The notes: generated from the sequence alone by a model not told the origin. A stretch of 64,000 nucleotides of DNA from Streptomyces sp. CB02980 (GCF_014451325.2 NZ_JACSCH020000004.1:278392-342391); one strand, 5' to 3'. Counted from the stretch's first letter, positions 28,369-37,713 are shown. Numbers and translations: made by a program.

Positions 28369-28398
28369 GGGAATGTTGAGTGGGGGACCACTGTTGTT
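28369..28398 (+). promoter_or_regulatory. sigma-R autoregulatory promoter (sigRp2 type)
   Basis: GGGAAT (28369-28374), exactly 18 bp, then GTTGTT (28393-28398). This matches the sigma-R consensus GGGAAT-N18-GTTG. It lies about 40 bases upstream of ATG 28440, the start of the longer sigma-R prime form. Confidence 0.92.
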
Positions 28399-28604
28399 CC
28401 GTGCGTCGGTGTGAGAGCAAGGAAGAGGGAGTCCGTCGCATGGGTTCGACCATCTGCCCGGAGCGCGCGCAGGCCGCTGACCTCGACTGGACAGTGCTGC
28501 CCGCCCCCAAGGGAGCCCAGATTCGGGCGGCGGGCGGAGCGGTTCCTCGTCTATCCTCCGAAACGAGCGGGTCCGCCCTCGGGCTCGCCGTCGCGCTGGA
28601 GGAG

Positions 28605-29261
28605 GTGGGTCCGGTCACTGGGACCGACACAGGGACCGACGACGGCCCCGAGGAGACGACCGAGGAGCGCAACGCGCGCTTCGAGCGGGACGCCCTCGGC
28701 TACCTCGACCAGATGTACTCGGCCGCGCTGCGCATGACGCGCAACCCGGCGGACGCGGAGGACCTGGTGCAGGAGACCTACGCCAAGGCGTACGGATCCT
28801 TCCACCAGTTCCGCGAGGGTACGAACCTCAAGGCCTGGCTGTACCGCATCCTCACGAACACCTTCATCAACTCGTACCGCAAGAAGCAGCGTGAGCCCCA
28901 GCGCAGCGCTGCCGAGGAGATCGAGGACTGGCAGCTCGCGCGCGCCGAGTCGCACATGTCGACCGGTCTGCGCTCCGCCGAGTCGCAGGCGCTCGACCAC
29001 CTCCCGGACTCCGACGTGAAGGAAGCGCTCCAGGCGATTCCCGAGGAGTTCCGCATCGCCGTCTATCTCGCGGATGTCGAGGGCTTTGCGTACAAGGAGA
29101 TCGCGGACATCATGGGGACACCCATCGGTACGGTGATGTCCCGGCTGCACCGGGGTCGCCGCCAGCTGCGCGGCATGCTCGAGGACTACGCTCGCGACCG
29201 CGGGCTGGTACCCGCGGGCGCCGGAGAGTCGTCGAACGATCTGAAAGGCTCGGGCTCATGA
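28605..29261 (+). CDS. sigR: ECF sigma factor SigR (thiol-oxidative stress)
   Basis: A 218-aa ECF sigma factor nearly identical to S. coelicolor SigR: sigma-2 (about 30-105, [21 protein letters not shown]) and sigma-4 (about 140-195, [26 protein letters not shown]). It directs the disulfide-stress response and is held by RsrA. GTG 28605 starts the stable form MGPVTGTD. The same frame opens at ATG 28440, preceded by GAGGGAG and the sigma-R promoter, adding exactly 55 residues, as known for the unstable sigma-R prime of S. coelicolor. So both isoforms are likely made. The stop overlaps rsrA by four bases. Confidence 0.97.
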   Translation: MGPVTGTDTGTDDGPEETTEERNARFERDALGYLDQMYSAALRMTRNPADAEDLVQETYAKAYGSFHQFREGTNLKAWLYRILTNTFINSYRKKQREPQRSAAEEIEDWQLARAESHMSTGLRSAESQALDHLPDSDVKEALQAIPEEFRIAVYLADVEGFAYKEIADIMGTPIGTVMSRLHRGRRQLRGMLEDYARDRGLVPAGAGESSNDLKGSGS

Positions 29262-29575
29262 GCTGCGGAGAGCCGCACGAGACGGATTGCTCGGAAGTCC
29301 TGGATCACCTGTACGAGTTCCTCGACAACGAGATGCCCGACAGTGACTGCACCAAGTTCGAGGTGCACTTCGAGGAGTGCTCCCCGTGCCTGGAGAAGTA
29401 CGGCCTGGAGCAGGCGGTGAAGAAGCTCGTCAAGCGCTGCTGCGGCAGTGACGACGTCCCCACCGACCTGCGGTCCAAGGTCATGGGCCGGATCGACCTG
29501 ATCCGTTCCGGGCACCTGGTGCCCGAGCAGGAGATCGCGCCGATCGTGCCGACGACGCCGGCGCCCCAGGAGTGA
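29258..29575 (+). CDS. rsrA: redox-sensing anti-sigma factor RsrA
   Basis: A 105-aa zinc-binding anti-sigma factor (ZAS family). The key residues are Cys11, His37, Cys41 and Cys44 (HFEECSPC); further cysteines are Cys3, Cys31, Cys61 and Cys62. Oxidation forms a disulfide, releases zinc and frees SigR. ATG 29258 overlaps the sigR stop as ATGA, so translation is coupled and stoichiometric. The pairing and spacing match S. coelicolor. Confidence 0.97.
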   Translation: MSCGEPHETDCSEVLDHLYEFLDNEMPDSDCTKFEVHFEECSPCLEKYGLEQAVKKLVKRCCGSDDVPTDLRSKVMGRIDLIRSGHLVPEQEIAPIVPTTPAPQE

Positions 29576-29594
29576 CTCCCCTTCCGTAGCGGGA

Positions 29595-29633
29595 GAAGGA
29601 GGCCGTCGCGACGCGATCGCGGCGGCCTCCTTC
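29595..29633 (+). terminator. terminator of sigR-rsrA
   Basis: A 16-bp stem (29595-29610 with 29618-29633) with one T-G wobble, 20 bases after rsrA, followed by a TATAT-containing stretch. Confidence 0.85.
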
Positions 29634-29715
29634 GTATATCAGCTTGTATCACCCGATGGTGCGAATCCGCTCCACCGTGCCGTCACGGGCCGCCCAACTC
29701 GCTAGCGTGACGGGG

Positions 29716-31131
29716 ATGATGGGCGTGAAGGTCATTCCGTGCGCGGCCCGCGTGTACATCGGCTGCGCCCTGCTGGGCGCCGGGGCCTCCGTCCTGCCCG
29801 CCCTGCGCCCCGGCGCGGCCACCCCCTGGGCCACGGTCGCGCTCCTCGCCGCCCTGTACGCGCTCTGCGAACTGCCCGCCCGCTGCCGCCTCCTCGGCCG
29901 CGCGATCGGCGGATCCGTCCCCATGGGAACCGGCTCCTTCTTCCCCGTCCTCCTCGCCGCCGCCCTCCTCCTGCCGCCCGCCGCCGCCGCGCTCACCGCC
30001 CTGCCCGGCAGCCTCCTCGCCCGCGTCGACGAACCACCGGCCGCCCCCCGCCGCGCCTGGCGGGCCGCCGCCACCGCCCTCGCCACCTGGGCCGCCGCCC
30101 AGGTGGCCGAGGTCCTCAGCTGCGTCAACGCCCTCGGACACGGTCACGACGCCCCCGACTTCCCGTACGCGCTGCTGCCCGCGGGCGCCGCCGCGCTCAC
30201 CTTCTGCCTGGTCCTGACCGCCCTCGACGGCGGCATCCGGGCGACGGCCGACGGACTGCCCCCGCGGGCCGCCTGGCGAGGCCTCCTCGGCCGGGCCGTC
30301 GCCCCGCACGCCGTGCACGGACTCGCCGGACTGATGATGGCCGTCCTCTGGCGCAGCACGTACGGGCCCGTGTCGGCCCTCTTCGTGCTCCTCCCGATGT
30401 ACATCTCCTGCTGGGTCTTCGCCCAGTACCACCGCGAGCGCGCCGCCCACCAGGCCACCATCCGCGCCCTCGTCCAGGCCGTCGACATCAAGGACCGCTA
30501 CACCCGGGGCCACAGCGAACGCGTCGGCCACGCCTCCGTCCTGATCGCCCGCGAGCTGGGCATGGCCGAGGAGCGGCTCGACGTCGTACGGTTCGCCGGC
30601 ATCCTCCACGACGTCGGCAAACTGGGCGTGCCCACCCGGGTCCTCCGCAAGGACGGCCCCCTCACCCCCGAGGAGCGCCGGGTCATCGAACTGCACCCGG
30701 AGTACGGACACGAGATGGTCCGCGGCATCGGCTTCCTCGGCGAGGCGCGGGCCGCGATCCTCCACCACCACGAACGCATGGACGGCAGCGGCTACCCGTA
30801 CGGGCTGCACGGCGACGAGATCCCCGAGTTCGCCCGGGTGGTGGCCGTCGCCGACGCCTTCGACGCCATGACCTCCACCCGCTCCTACAGCCGGGCCCGC
30901 CCGGTGCCGACCGCCGTCGCCGAACTGGAGCGGTGCGCCGGCAGCCAGTTCGACGCCCGGATGGTCGCCGCCCTCGTCCGCGCCCTGGACCGGCACGGCT
31001 GGCAGCCCGCCGTCACCGCCGACGAGACCGCACCGGCGGGCCCGGCCGCCGGGAACGTGCCGCCGCCGCGCGAGGCCGAGGCCGCACCCCGACCGGAAGC
31101 ACCCGGAACCAGGCCCAAGGAGCGCGCATGA
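29716..31131 (+). CDS. membrane HD-GYP domain protein (putative c-di-GMP phosphodiesterase)
   Basis: A 471-aa protein. Residues 1-250 hold about eight hydrophobic helices (a MASE-like membrane sensor). Residues 265-420 form an HD-GYP domain with HSERVGH, HDVGK and the full HHHERMDGSGYPYGLHG motif, followed by a low-complexity tail. HD-GYP enzymes hydrolyse c-di-GMP, which controls Streptomyces development. ATG 29716 (or ATG 29719) fits the start; the earlier frame is a leader. It overlaps the next gene by four bases (ATGA), so the two are coupled. Confidence 0.9.
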   Translation: MMGVKVIPCAARVYIGCALLGAGASVLPALRPGAATPWATVALLAALYALCELPARCRLLGRAIGGSVPMGTGSFFPVLLAAALLLPPAAAALTALPGSLLARVDEPPAAPRRAWRAAATALATWAAAQVAEVLSCVNALGHGHDAPDFPYALLPAGAAALTFCLVLTALDGGIRATADGLPPRAAWRGLLGRAVAPHAVHGLAGLMMAVLWRSTYGPVSALFVLLPMYISCWVFAQYHRERAAHQATIRALVQAVDIKDRYTRGHSERVGHASVLIARELGMAEERLDVVRFAGILHDVGKLGVPTRVLRKDGPLTPEERRVIELHPEYGHEMVRGIGFLGEARAAILHHHERMDGSGYPYGLHGDEIPEFARVVAVADAFDAMTSTRSYSRARPVPTAVAELERCAGSQFDARMVAALVRALDRHGWQPAVTADETAPAGPAAGNVPPPREAEAAPRPEAPGTRPKERA

Positions 31132-32420
31132 GGCCCGGCACCGCCACCGTCGGCGCCGTGTACGGGGCCGCGCTCCTGCTGAGCCTCGGCGGATTCGCCT
31201 CCACCCTCTGGTACGGCGTCGACGAACCCGGCAACGCCCTCGCCTTCGGCACCCTCATCGTCCTCGGCGAGCTCGCCCGCTGGGGCGCCGCACCCGGCGT
31301 GGGGGCACCTCCCGTGCGCGAAGCGCCGGGGGGGAGGGAACCCGCGCCGCTGGCCGCCGCCGGAGCCCTCGCCTACGCCCTGCTCGGGGCGAGCGCCGGG
31401 ACCGCCACCACCCACGGCGTCCTCCAGATCGTCGCCGTCGTCGTCGCCGCCGAACTCGCCGGGATCGTCCCCCACATCGCCCGGGGCCGCGGGCCCGGCC
31501 TCGACCACCTCGCCCGCCGCGTCCTCACCGTCGGCTTCGCCGCGCTCTGCTTCCAGCCCCTCTACAACTCCGGAGCCGTCGTCGAGCACCTCGGCCAGGG
31601 CCCGGCGTACGCCCTCTTCCTCGTCCTGCTGCTCGTCCTGACCGCCCTCTGCGACGCGGTCCTCGCCGCCCTCGTGCTCCGCGCCCGCACGGGATTCCCG
31701 TACGGCCCCCTCCTGCGTGACGAACTGCGCGCCCTCCTCGGCATCGGCTCCGCCGTCGGCGCCACCGGCACCGTCATGGCGCTCGGCGTGGCCGCCGCCG
31801 GGCTCTGGGCGCTGCCCGTGCTCGCCGTGCCGCTGCTGCTCACCCAGGTCTCCTTCCGGCGGTACGCCGCCGTGCGCACGGTCAACCGGCAGACCATCGC
31901 CTCCCTCGCCCGCGCCACCGAGATCGCCGGCTGCACCCCGCCCGGCCACGCCCGCCGGGTCGCCGTCCTCAGCGCCGCCGTCGGACGGGAGCTGGGCCTC
32001 TCCGGCGCCGAGCTGGCCGTCCTGGAGCACGCGGCGCTCATGCACGACATCGGGCAGCTCTCCCTCGTCGACCCCGTCGCCGGCGGCGCCACCGCCCTGC
32101 TCCCCACCGAGGAGCAGCGCCGGATCGCCCTCCTCGGCGGCGAGGTCGTCCGCATGACCGGTGTCCCCGAGGCCGTCGCCGTCGTCGTGGAGCGCCAGGC
32201 CGACCCGTACCGCGAGCAGCCGCTGCCCGCCCGGATCGTCCGGACCGTGAACGCCTACGACGACCTCGCGGGCGGCGAGGGCGCGGGCGCCGCCCTCGAC
32301 GCCCTGGAGCGGCTCAGGCTCGGCACCGCCCGCGACCATCACCCGGATGTCGTCGAATGCCTGGCCAGGGTCCTGGCGCGGGGCGGAGCGGCTGGGGTGA
32401 CCTCCGTCGCGACTGGGTAA
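31128..32420 (+). CDS. membrane protein with degenerate HD domain
   Basis: A 430-aa protein built like its upstream neighbour: about seven hydrophobic helices (residues 5-255), then an HD-like domain (about 265-420). The HD pair is kept (HARRV, MHDIG), but the HHE and GYP motifs are lost: the region reads VVVERQADPYREQPLPARIV. It is probably a non-catalytic partner or a pseudoenzyme that binds a nucleotide. Residues 57-70 are coded by an inserted palindromic element. It starts at ATG 31128 inside the previous stop. Confidence 0.85.
   Translation: MRPGTATVGAVYGAALLLSLGGFASTLWYGVDEPGNALAFGTLIVLGELARWGAAPGVGAPPVREAPGGREPAPLAAAGALAYALLGASAGTATTHGVLQIVAVVVAAELAGIVPHIARGRGPGLDHLARRVLTVGFAALCFQPLYNSGAVVEHLGQGPAYALFLVLLLVLTALCDAVLAALVLRARTGFPYGPLLRDELRALLGIGSAVGATGTVMALGVAAAGLWALPVLAVPLLLTQVSFRRYAAVRTVNRQTIASLARATEIAGCTPPGHARRVAVLSAAVGRELGLSGAELAVLEHAALMHDIGQLSLVDPVAGGATALLPTEEQRRIALLGGEVVRMTGVPEAVAVVVERQADPYREQPLPARIVRTVNAYDDLAGGEGAGAALDALERLRLGTARDHHPDVVECLARVLARGGAAGVTSVATG
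31297..31338. repeat. palindromic element inserted in frame within the degenerate HD gene
   Basis: A GGGGGCACCTCCC...GGGGGGGAGG unit like the G/C-block element after moaE. It codes a Gly/Pro-rich insert (GVGAPPVREAPGGRE) between membrane helices without breaking the frame. Confidence 0.7.
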
Positions 32421-32499
32421 CCCATGGGTAATGAGCGCGCGTCCGACCGGGCATGGTTGGATGCGAACAAGAGGGTGAAGCGACCGGCAGGCGGGAATC

Positions 32500-33480
32500 G
32501 TGAAGATCTTCGGGAAGGTACGGCATCGGCCCTCCGCCTCATGGCGGCAGGCCACCGACCGCGCGTTCACGCTGATCGGCGACGGCCGGTACGAGGACGC
32601 GGGCGCACTCCTGACGCGCGCGGCGGATCTGGAGCCCTGGCTCTCGGAGTCCTGGTTCAACCTGGCGCTGCTGCACAAGTTCCGGCACGACTGGGAGCAG
32701 GCGCGCGCCGCCGGGCTCCGCGCCGTCGCCCTGCTCGACAGGGAGAGCGGCGCCCCCGACTGGTGGAACGTGGGCATCGCCGCGACCGCGCTCCAGGACT
32801 GGCCGCTGGCCCGCCGCGCCTGGCAGGCCTACGGACTGAAGGTCCCCGGCGCCGCCGCGGGCACCGGTGAGCCCGCCGGGATGGAGCTGGGCAGCGCCGC
32901 CGTCCGGCTGTCGCCCGAGGGCGAGGCCGAGGTCGTGTGGGGCCGCCGGCTCGACCCCGCCCGGATCGAGGTCCTCTCCATCCCGCTGCCGTCCTCCGGG
33001 CGCCGCTGGGGCGAGGTCGTCCTCCACGACGGCGTGCCGAACGGCGAGCGCACCACCACGGCCGGCCCCTCCTACCCGGTCTTCGACGAGATCGAGCTGT
33101 GGGCCCCTTCGCCCGTCCCCACCTGGGTGGTCCTCCTTGAGGCGGCCACCGAGGCCGACCGGGACGCCCTGGAGCAGCTCGCCGCGGAAGCGGGTTTCGC
33201 CGCCGAGGACTGGTCGTCCTCCGTGCGGCTGCTCTGCCGGGCCTGCTCCGAGTCGACCATGCCGAGCGCCGAGGGCGAGGGCGAGCACTCGGACCCGCAC
33301 GACCACAGCGAGCCGGGCCACCCGGGGCCGCTCGGGCACCGCTCGCCGGGCGAGCTGTGGGTCCCGGAGCGGGAGTGCGGCCTCGCGGCCCCGGCGGGCC
33401 TGGTGCGCGGGCTCCTCGACGGCTGGGTGGCGGACAGCCCCGACAGCCGTGAGTGGCGCGATCTCGAAGAGGTCTGCTGA
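32500..33480 (+). CDS. TPR-like protein with acidic linker and C-terminal domain
   Basis: A 326-aa protein. Residues 15-110 form about two to three TPR-like helix pairs (GDGRYEDAGALLTRAADLEPW, SWFNLALLHKFRHDWEQARAAGLRAVAL). Residues 120-245 form a beta-rich part with no family that I recognise. A His/Glu/Pro-rich stretch (about 252-283) follows, then a C-terminal segment with a CGL pair. GTG 32500 has GGCGGG upstream. No membrane segment. The gene follows the HD pair but with an 80-base gap, so it may be separate. Confidence 0.75.
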   Translation: MKIFGKVRHRPSASWRQATDRAFTLIGDGRYEDAGALLTRAADLEPWLSESWFNLALLHKFRHDWEQARAAGLRAVALLDRESGAPDWWNVGIAATALQDWPLARRAWQAYGLKVPGAAAGTGEPAGMELGSAAVRLSPEGEAEVVWGRRLDPARIEVLSIPLPSSGRRWGEVVLHDGVPNGERTTTAGPSYPVFDEIELWAPSPVPTWVVLLEAATEADRDALEQLAAEAGFAAEDWSSSVRLLCRACSESTMPSAEGEGEHSDPHDHSEPGHPGPLGHRSPGELWVPERECGLAAPAGLVRGLLDGWVADSPDSREWRDLEEVC

Positions 33481-33491
33481 GCCGGGGGCGA

Positions 33492-33538
33492 CTCCTGGAT
33501 CAGGCCGGGCTCGCGGCTGATCCGGCCTGATCCAGGAG
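33492..33538. terminator. terminator downstream of the TPR gene
   Basis: A perfect 17-bp stem (33492-33508 with 33522-33538) with a 13-base loop, 11 bases after the stop. Confidence 0.8.
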
Positions 33539-33607
33539 CCACCCCTCCTGCCGGGCCCGTAGGCTGTCTCTCGACGGAATCGGGTTTTCAGGAAGGCGCG
33601 GCCGGAC

Positions 33608-34243
33608 ATGGCGCAGCAGGAGACGGACGAGCAGACGCAGATCAACGACGGGTTCGTCGTGGACACGGAGGACTGCGAGGCACGCGAGCTCGCCCACCGT
33701 GAGCGCGGCACGGCCCGCCCGATCACGGTGGTCGGCAACCCGGTGCTCCACACGGAGTGCAAGGACGTCACCGAGTTCGACGACTCGCTCGCGGCGCTCA
33801 TCGACGACATGTTCGCGAGCCAGAAGGCCGCCGAGGGCGTGGGCCTCGCCGCGAACCAGATCGGTGTGGACCTCAAGGTCTTCGTCTACGACTGCCCCGA
33901 CGACGAGGGCGTCCGGCACACCGGTGTCGTGATCAACCCGGTCCTCCAGGAGCTCCCCGCCGAGCTGCGCGTCCTCGACGAGTCCAACGAGGGCTGCCTC
34001 TCGGTGCCGACCGCCTACGCCGAGCTGGCCCGCCCCGACTACGCGGAGGTCCACGGCCGGGACGCCCAGGGCAACCCGATCAAGGTGCGCGGCACCGGCT
34101 ACTTCGCCCGCTGCCTCCAGCACGAGACGGACCACCTGTACGGCTACCTGTACATCGACCGCCTCTCCAAGCGGGACCGCAAGGACGCCCTGCGCCAGAT
34201 GGAAGAGGGCACCCCGCGCTACGAGACGGTGCCGAACGCCTGA
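33608..34243 (+). CDS. def: peptide deformylase
   Basis: A 211-aa enzyme that removes the N-formyl group from new proteins. All three motifs are intact: [10 protein letters not shown] (77-86), EGCLSVP (128-134, Cys130 metal ligand) and HETDH (172-176, His172 and His176). There is an N-terminal extension of about 35 residues compared with E. coli Def, as in other Streptomyces. A longer family of deformylases occurs in Streptomyces; this is probably one of several copies. It is convergent with nrdB. Confidence 0.95.
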   Translation: MAQQETDEQTQINDGFVVDTEDCEARELAHRERGTARPITVVGNPVLHTECKDVTEFDDSLAALIDDMFASQKAAEGVGLAANQIGVDLKVFVYDCPDDEGVRHTGVVINPVLQELPAELRVLDESNEGCLSVPTAYAELARPDYAEVHGRDAQGNPIKVRGTGYFARCLQHETDHLYGYLYIDRLSKRDRKDALRQMEEGTPRYETVPNA

Positions 34244-34255
34244 TCGCCGGTACGC

Positions 34256-34303
34256 GTACGAGAAGGGCCCCGCACTCGACCGAGTGCGGGGCCCTTCTCG
34301 TAC
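34256..34303. terminator. bidirectional terminator between def and nrdB
   Basis: A perfect 23-bp stem (34256-34278 with 34281-34303) with a 2-base centre. Confidence 0.92.
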
Positions 34304-34312
34304 GGCGGAGTC

Positions 34313-35329
34313 CTAGAAGTCCTCGTCCAGGTCCACCGAGCCCTCGACCGCCACCTGGTAGGCGGACGGACGGCGCTCGAAGAAGTTCGTGAGCTCCTGG
34401 ACGCCCTGGAGCTCCATGAACGAGAACGGGTTCTCGGAGCCGTACACCGGGGCGAAGCCGAGGCGCTGGAGGCGCTGGTCGGCGACGCACTGGAGGTACT
34501 CGCGCATCGACTCGGTGTTCATGCCCGGCAGGCCGTCGCCGCACAGGTCGCGGCCGAACTGCAGCTCCGCCTCGACGGCCTCCCTCAGCATGTCCGTGAC
34601 CTGCTGCTGGAGCGCGTCGTCGAAGAGCTCCGGCTCCTCCTTGCGGACGGTGTCCACGACCTCGAAGGCGAAGTTCATGTGCATCGTCTCGTCACGGAAC
34701 ACCCAGTTGGTGCCGGTGGCGAGGCCGTGCAGCAGACCGCGGGACCGGAACCAGTACACGTACGCGAAGGCGCCGTAGAAGAACAGGCCCTCGATGCACG
34801 CGGCGAAGCAGATCAGGTTCAGCAGGAAGCGGCGCCGGTCGGCCTGGGTCTCCAGGCGGTCGATCTTCTCGACCGAGTCCATCCAGCGGAAGCAGAACTG
34901 CGCCTTCTCGCGGATGGAGGGGATCTCCTCGACCGCGTCGAACGCGGCGGCGCGGTCGTCCGGGTCGGGCAGGTAGGTGTCGAGCAGCGTCAGATAGAAC
35001 TGGACGTGCACGGCCTCCTCGAACAGCTGGCGCGACAGGTAGAGGCGCGCCTCGGGGGAGTTGATGTGCTTGTAGAGCGTCAGCACCAGGTTGTTCGACA
35101 CGATCGAGTCGCCGGTCGCGAAGAACGCGACCAGCCGGCCGATCATGTGCTGCTCACCGGGGGTGAGCTTGGCGAGGTCGGCGACGTCCGAGTGGAGGTC
35201 GACCTCCTCGACGGTCCAGGTGTTCTTGATCGCGTCCCGGTAGCGCTCGTAGAAGTCCGGGTAGCGCATCGGACGGAGGGTCAGCTCGAAGCCCGGGTCG
35301 AGGAGGTTCTTCTGTTCGGTGGAGCTCAT
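34313..35329 (-). CDS. nrdB: class Ia ribonucleotide reductase beta subunit (NrdB)
   Basis: A 338-aa R2 protein that houses the diiron-tyrosyl cofactor. The ferritin-like metal ligands are seen in the order FFATGDSIV..., FEEAVHVQFY (Glu and His), CIEGLFFYG (Glu), and RDETMHMNF (Glu and His). The C-terminus ends in acidic DLDEDF, the tail that binds the alpha subunit. It starts at ATG 35329, overlapping the nrdA stop by one base. In S. coelicolor an AraC-type gene, nrdS, follows nrdB; here nrdB ends directly at the terminator. Confidence 0.95.
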   Translation of the reverse strand: MSSTEQKNLLDPGFELTLRPMRYPDFYERYRDAIKNTWTVEEVDLHSDVADLAKLTPGEQHMIGRLVAFFATGDSIVSNNLVLTLYKHINSPEARLYLSRQLFEEAVHVQFYLTLLDTYLPDPDDRAAAFDAVEEIPSIREKAQFCFRWMDSVEKIDRLETQADRRRFLLNLICFAACIEGLFFYGAFAYVYWFRSRGLLHGLATGTNWVFRDETMHMNFAFEVVDTVRKEEPELFDDALQQQVTDMLREAVEAELQFGRDLCGDGLPGMNTESMREYLQCVADQRLQRLGFAPVYGSENPFSFMELQGVQELTNFFERRPSAYQVAVEGSVDLDEDF

Positions 35330-37713
35330 TACTGGCAGGCCTCGCAGGACTCGGGGTTTTCCAGGGAGCAGGCGAGGGCGTCCGCGTCGGGAGCCGCCTG
35401 CTGGACGGGGATGGTGGCGGCGGTGGGCGTCGCGGCCTGGGCGGCGCGGGCGATCCGGGTCGCCGGACGGGAGCGCAGGTAGTAGGTCGTCTTCAGACCC
35501 TGCTTCCAGGCGTACGCGTACATCGACGACAGCTTGCCGATCGTCGGCGTCTCCAGGAACAGGTTCAGCGACTGCGACTGGTCCAGGAACGGGGTCCGGG
35601 CGGCGGCCATGTCGATCAGACCGCGCTGCGGGATCTCCCACGCCGTGCGGTACAGCTCGCGCACCTCGGCCGGGACCCAGGTGAAGCCCGCCACCGAGCC
35701 GTTGGCGTCGCGCAGCGCCTCACGGGTCTGCGCGTCCCACACGCCGAGCTTCTTCAGCTCGTCGACCAGGTACGAGTTGACCTGGAGGAACTCGCCGGAG
35801 AGCGTCTCGCGCTTGAACAGGTTGGAGACCTGCGGCTCGATGCACTCGTACACACCGGCGATCGAGGCGATCGTCGCGGTCGGCGCGATGGCGAGGAGGA
35901 GGCTGTTGCGCATGCCGACGGCGGCGATCCGCTCGCGCAGCGCGGCCCAGCGCTCCGGCCAGTTCAGCTCGACGGTGTCGCTGTAGTGATCCGGGTGCAG
36001 AACACCGCGGGCGGTACGGGTCTTGTCCCAGGCGGGGACCGGACCGCTGCGCTCGGCGAGGTCGGCGGAGGCCTCGTACGCGGCCAGCATGATGCGCTCG
36101 GCGATACGGGTGGACAGCGCGCGCGCCTCGGCGGAGTCGAACGGCAGCTTCAGCTGGAAGAAGACGTCCTGGAGGCCCATCGCGCCCAGGCCGACCGGCC
36201 GCCAGCGGGCGTTGGAGCGGCCCGCCTGCTCGGTCGGGTAGAAGTTGATGTCGACGACCCGGTCGAGGAAGGTGACGGCCGTACGGACGGTGGAGTCGAG
36301 GCGCTCCCAGTCGATGCCGCCGTCGACGACGAAGGCGCCGAGGTTGACCGAGCCCAGGTTGCAGACCGCGGTCTCGCCGTCGTCGGTGACCTCCAGGATC
36401 TCCGTGCAGAGGTTGGAGGAGTGGACGGTGTGGCCGGGCTCGGCGGTCTGGTTGGCCGTCCGGTTCGAGGCGTCCTTGAACGTCATCCAGCCGTTGCCGG
36501 TCTGGGCCAGGGTCCGCATCATGCGGCCGTACAGGTCGCGGGCCGGCATCGTCTTGCGGGCCAGGCCCGCCGCCTCGGCCTTGCGGTAGGCGGCGTCGAA
36601 CTCCTCGCCCCACAGGTCGACCAGCTCGGGCACGTCCGCCGGGGAGAACAGCGACCAGTCGGCGTCGGCGTTGACGCGGCGCATGAACTCGTCCGGGATC
36701 CAGTGCGCCAGGTTCAGGTTGTGGGTACGGCGCTGGTCCTCGCCCGTGTTGTCGCGGAGCTCCAGGAACTCCTCGATGTCCGCGTGCCAGGTCTCCAGGT
36801 AGACGGCGGCGGCGCCCTTGCGGCGGCCGCCCTGGTTCACGGCGGCGACGGAGGCGTCGAGGGTCTTCAGGAACGGCACGATGCCGTTGGAGTGTCCGTT
36901 GGTGCCGCGGATCAGCGAACCGCGGGCGCGGATGCGGGAGTAGGAGAGGCCGATGCCGCCCGCGTGCTTCGAGAGGCGCGCGACCTGGTGGTAGCGGTCG
37001 TAGATGGAGTCCAGCTCGTCCTGCGGGGAGTCCAGGAGGTAGCAGGAGGACATCTGCGGGTGGCGGGTGCCGGAGTTGAAGAGCGTGGGGGAGGACGGCA
37101 GGTAGTCGAGCCGGCTCATCAGGCGGTAGAGGGCGGCGACCTCGTCGAGCGCGCGGACGCTGTCGTCCTCGGCGAGGCCGCAGGCCACGCGGAGCATGAA
37201 GTGCTGCGGGGTCTCGATCACCTTGCGGGTGATCGGGTGGCGCAGCAGGTAGCGCGAGTAGAGGGTGCGCAGACCGAAGTAGCCGAAGCGGTCGTCCGCG
37301 GCCGCGTCGATCGTCGCGTCGAGCCGGTCCGCGTGCAGCGCCACGAACTCGGCGGTGCGGTCGGCGATCAGACCCTCGCGGTGACCGACGGCGACGGAGG
37401 CCGAGAAGGAGAACGAGCCCTGGCCGGCCGCCTCGTCGGCGATCGTGATCGTCAGGAGCCGGGCGGCGAGCCGGGAGTACGCCGGGTCCTCGGCGATCAG
37501 ACCGGCGGCCGACTCGGTGGCCAGCTCGCGCAGTTCCGCCTCGTCCGCCACGGCGCTGCGGCCGCGGAGCGCGGCGGCGGCGATCTTGCCGGGGTCGGTG
37601 TCGGGGAGATCGGCGGTGAGGTCGGTCAGGGTCCGCAGCAGCACGGTCCCGGGGCCGTCGCTCTCGACCGCGGAAGCCTCGGCGGAAGCCGGATCGGCGG
37701 GCGCGATGGTCAC
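35329..37713 (-). CDS. nrdA: class Ia ribonucleotide reductase alpha subunit (NrdA), no ATP-cone seen
   Basis: A 794-aa R1 protein. Active-site segments are SSCYLLDS, SSNLCTEI and VCNLGSVNLG (the radical-bearing Cys), and the C-terminal swinging CEAC pair (ends at Gln794). The first 55 residues are Ala/Asp-rich and lack the VxKRDG mark of an ATP-cone, so overall activity control by ATP/dATP is probably missing. GTG 37713 is chosen for GGGAGAG upstream; an ATG at 37800 exists but the gap between it and the GTG is unlike the family. It is preceded by a B12 riboswitch. Confidence 0.95.
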   Translation of the reverse strand: MTIAPADPASAEASAVESDGPGTVLLRTLTDLTADLPDTDPGKIAAAALRGRSAVADEAELRELATESAAGLIAEDPAYSRLAARLLTITIADEAAGQGSFSFSASVAVGHREGLIADRTAEFVALHADRLDATIDAAADDRFGYFGLRTLYSRYLLRHPITRKVIETPQHFMLRVACGLAEDDSVRALDEVAALYRLMSRLDYLPSSPTLFNSGTRHPQMSSCYLLDSPQDELDSIYDRYHQVARLSKHAGGIGLSYSRIRARGSLIRGTNGHSNGIVPFLKTLDASVAAVNQGGRRKGAAAVYLETWHADIEEFLELRDNTGEDQRRTHNLNLAHWIPDEFMRRVNADADWSLFSPADVPELVDLWGEEFDAAYRKAEAAGLARKTMPARDLYGRMMRTLAQTGNGWMTFKDASNRTANQTAEPGHTVHSSNLCTEILEVTDDGETAVCNLGSVNLGAFVVDGGIDWERLDSTVRTAVTFLDRVVDINFYPTEQAGRSNARWRPVGLGAMGLQDVFFQLKLPFDSAEARALSTRIAERIMLAAYEASADLAERSGPVPAWDKTRTARGVLHPDHYSDTVELNWPERWAALRERIAAVGMRNSLLLAIAPTATIASIAGVYECIEPQVSNLFKRETLSGEFLQVNSYLVDELKKLGVWDAQTREALRDANGSVAGFTWVPAEVRELYRTAWEIPQRGLIDMAAARTPFLDQSQSLNLFLETPTIGKLSSMYAYAWKQGLKTTYYLRSRPATRIARAAQAATPTAATIPVQQAAPDADALACSLENPESCEACQ

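Noticed and set aside
33492..33538. 17-bp dyad before def considered as an operator
   Set aside because: It starts 11 bases after a stop codon and has a long perfect GC stem; a terminator is the simpler reading.
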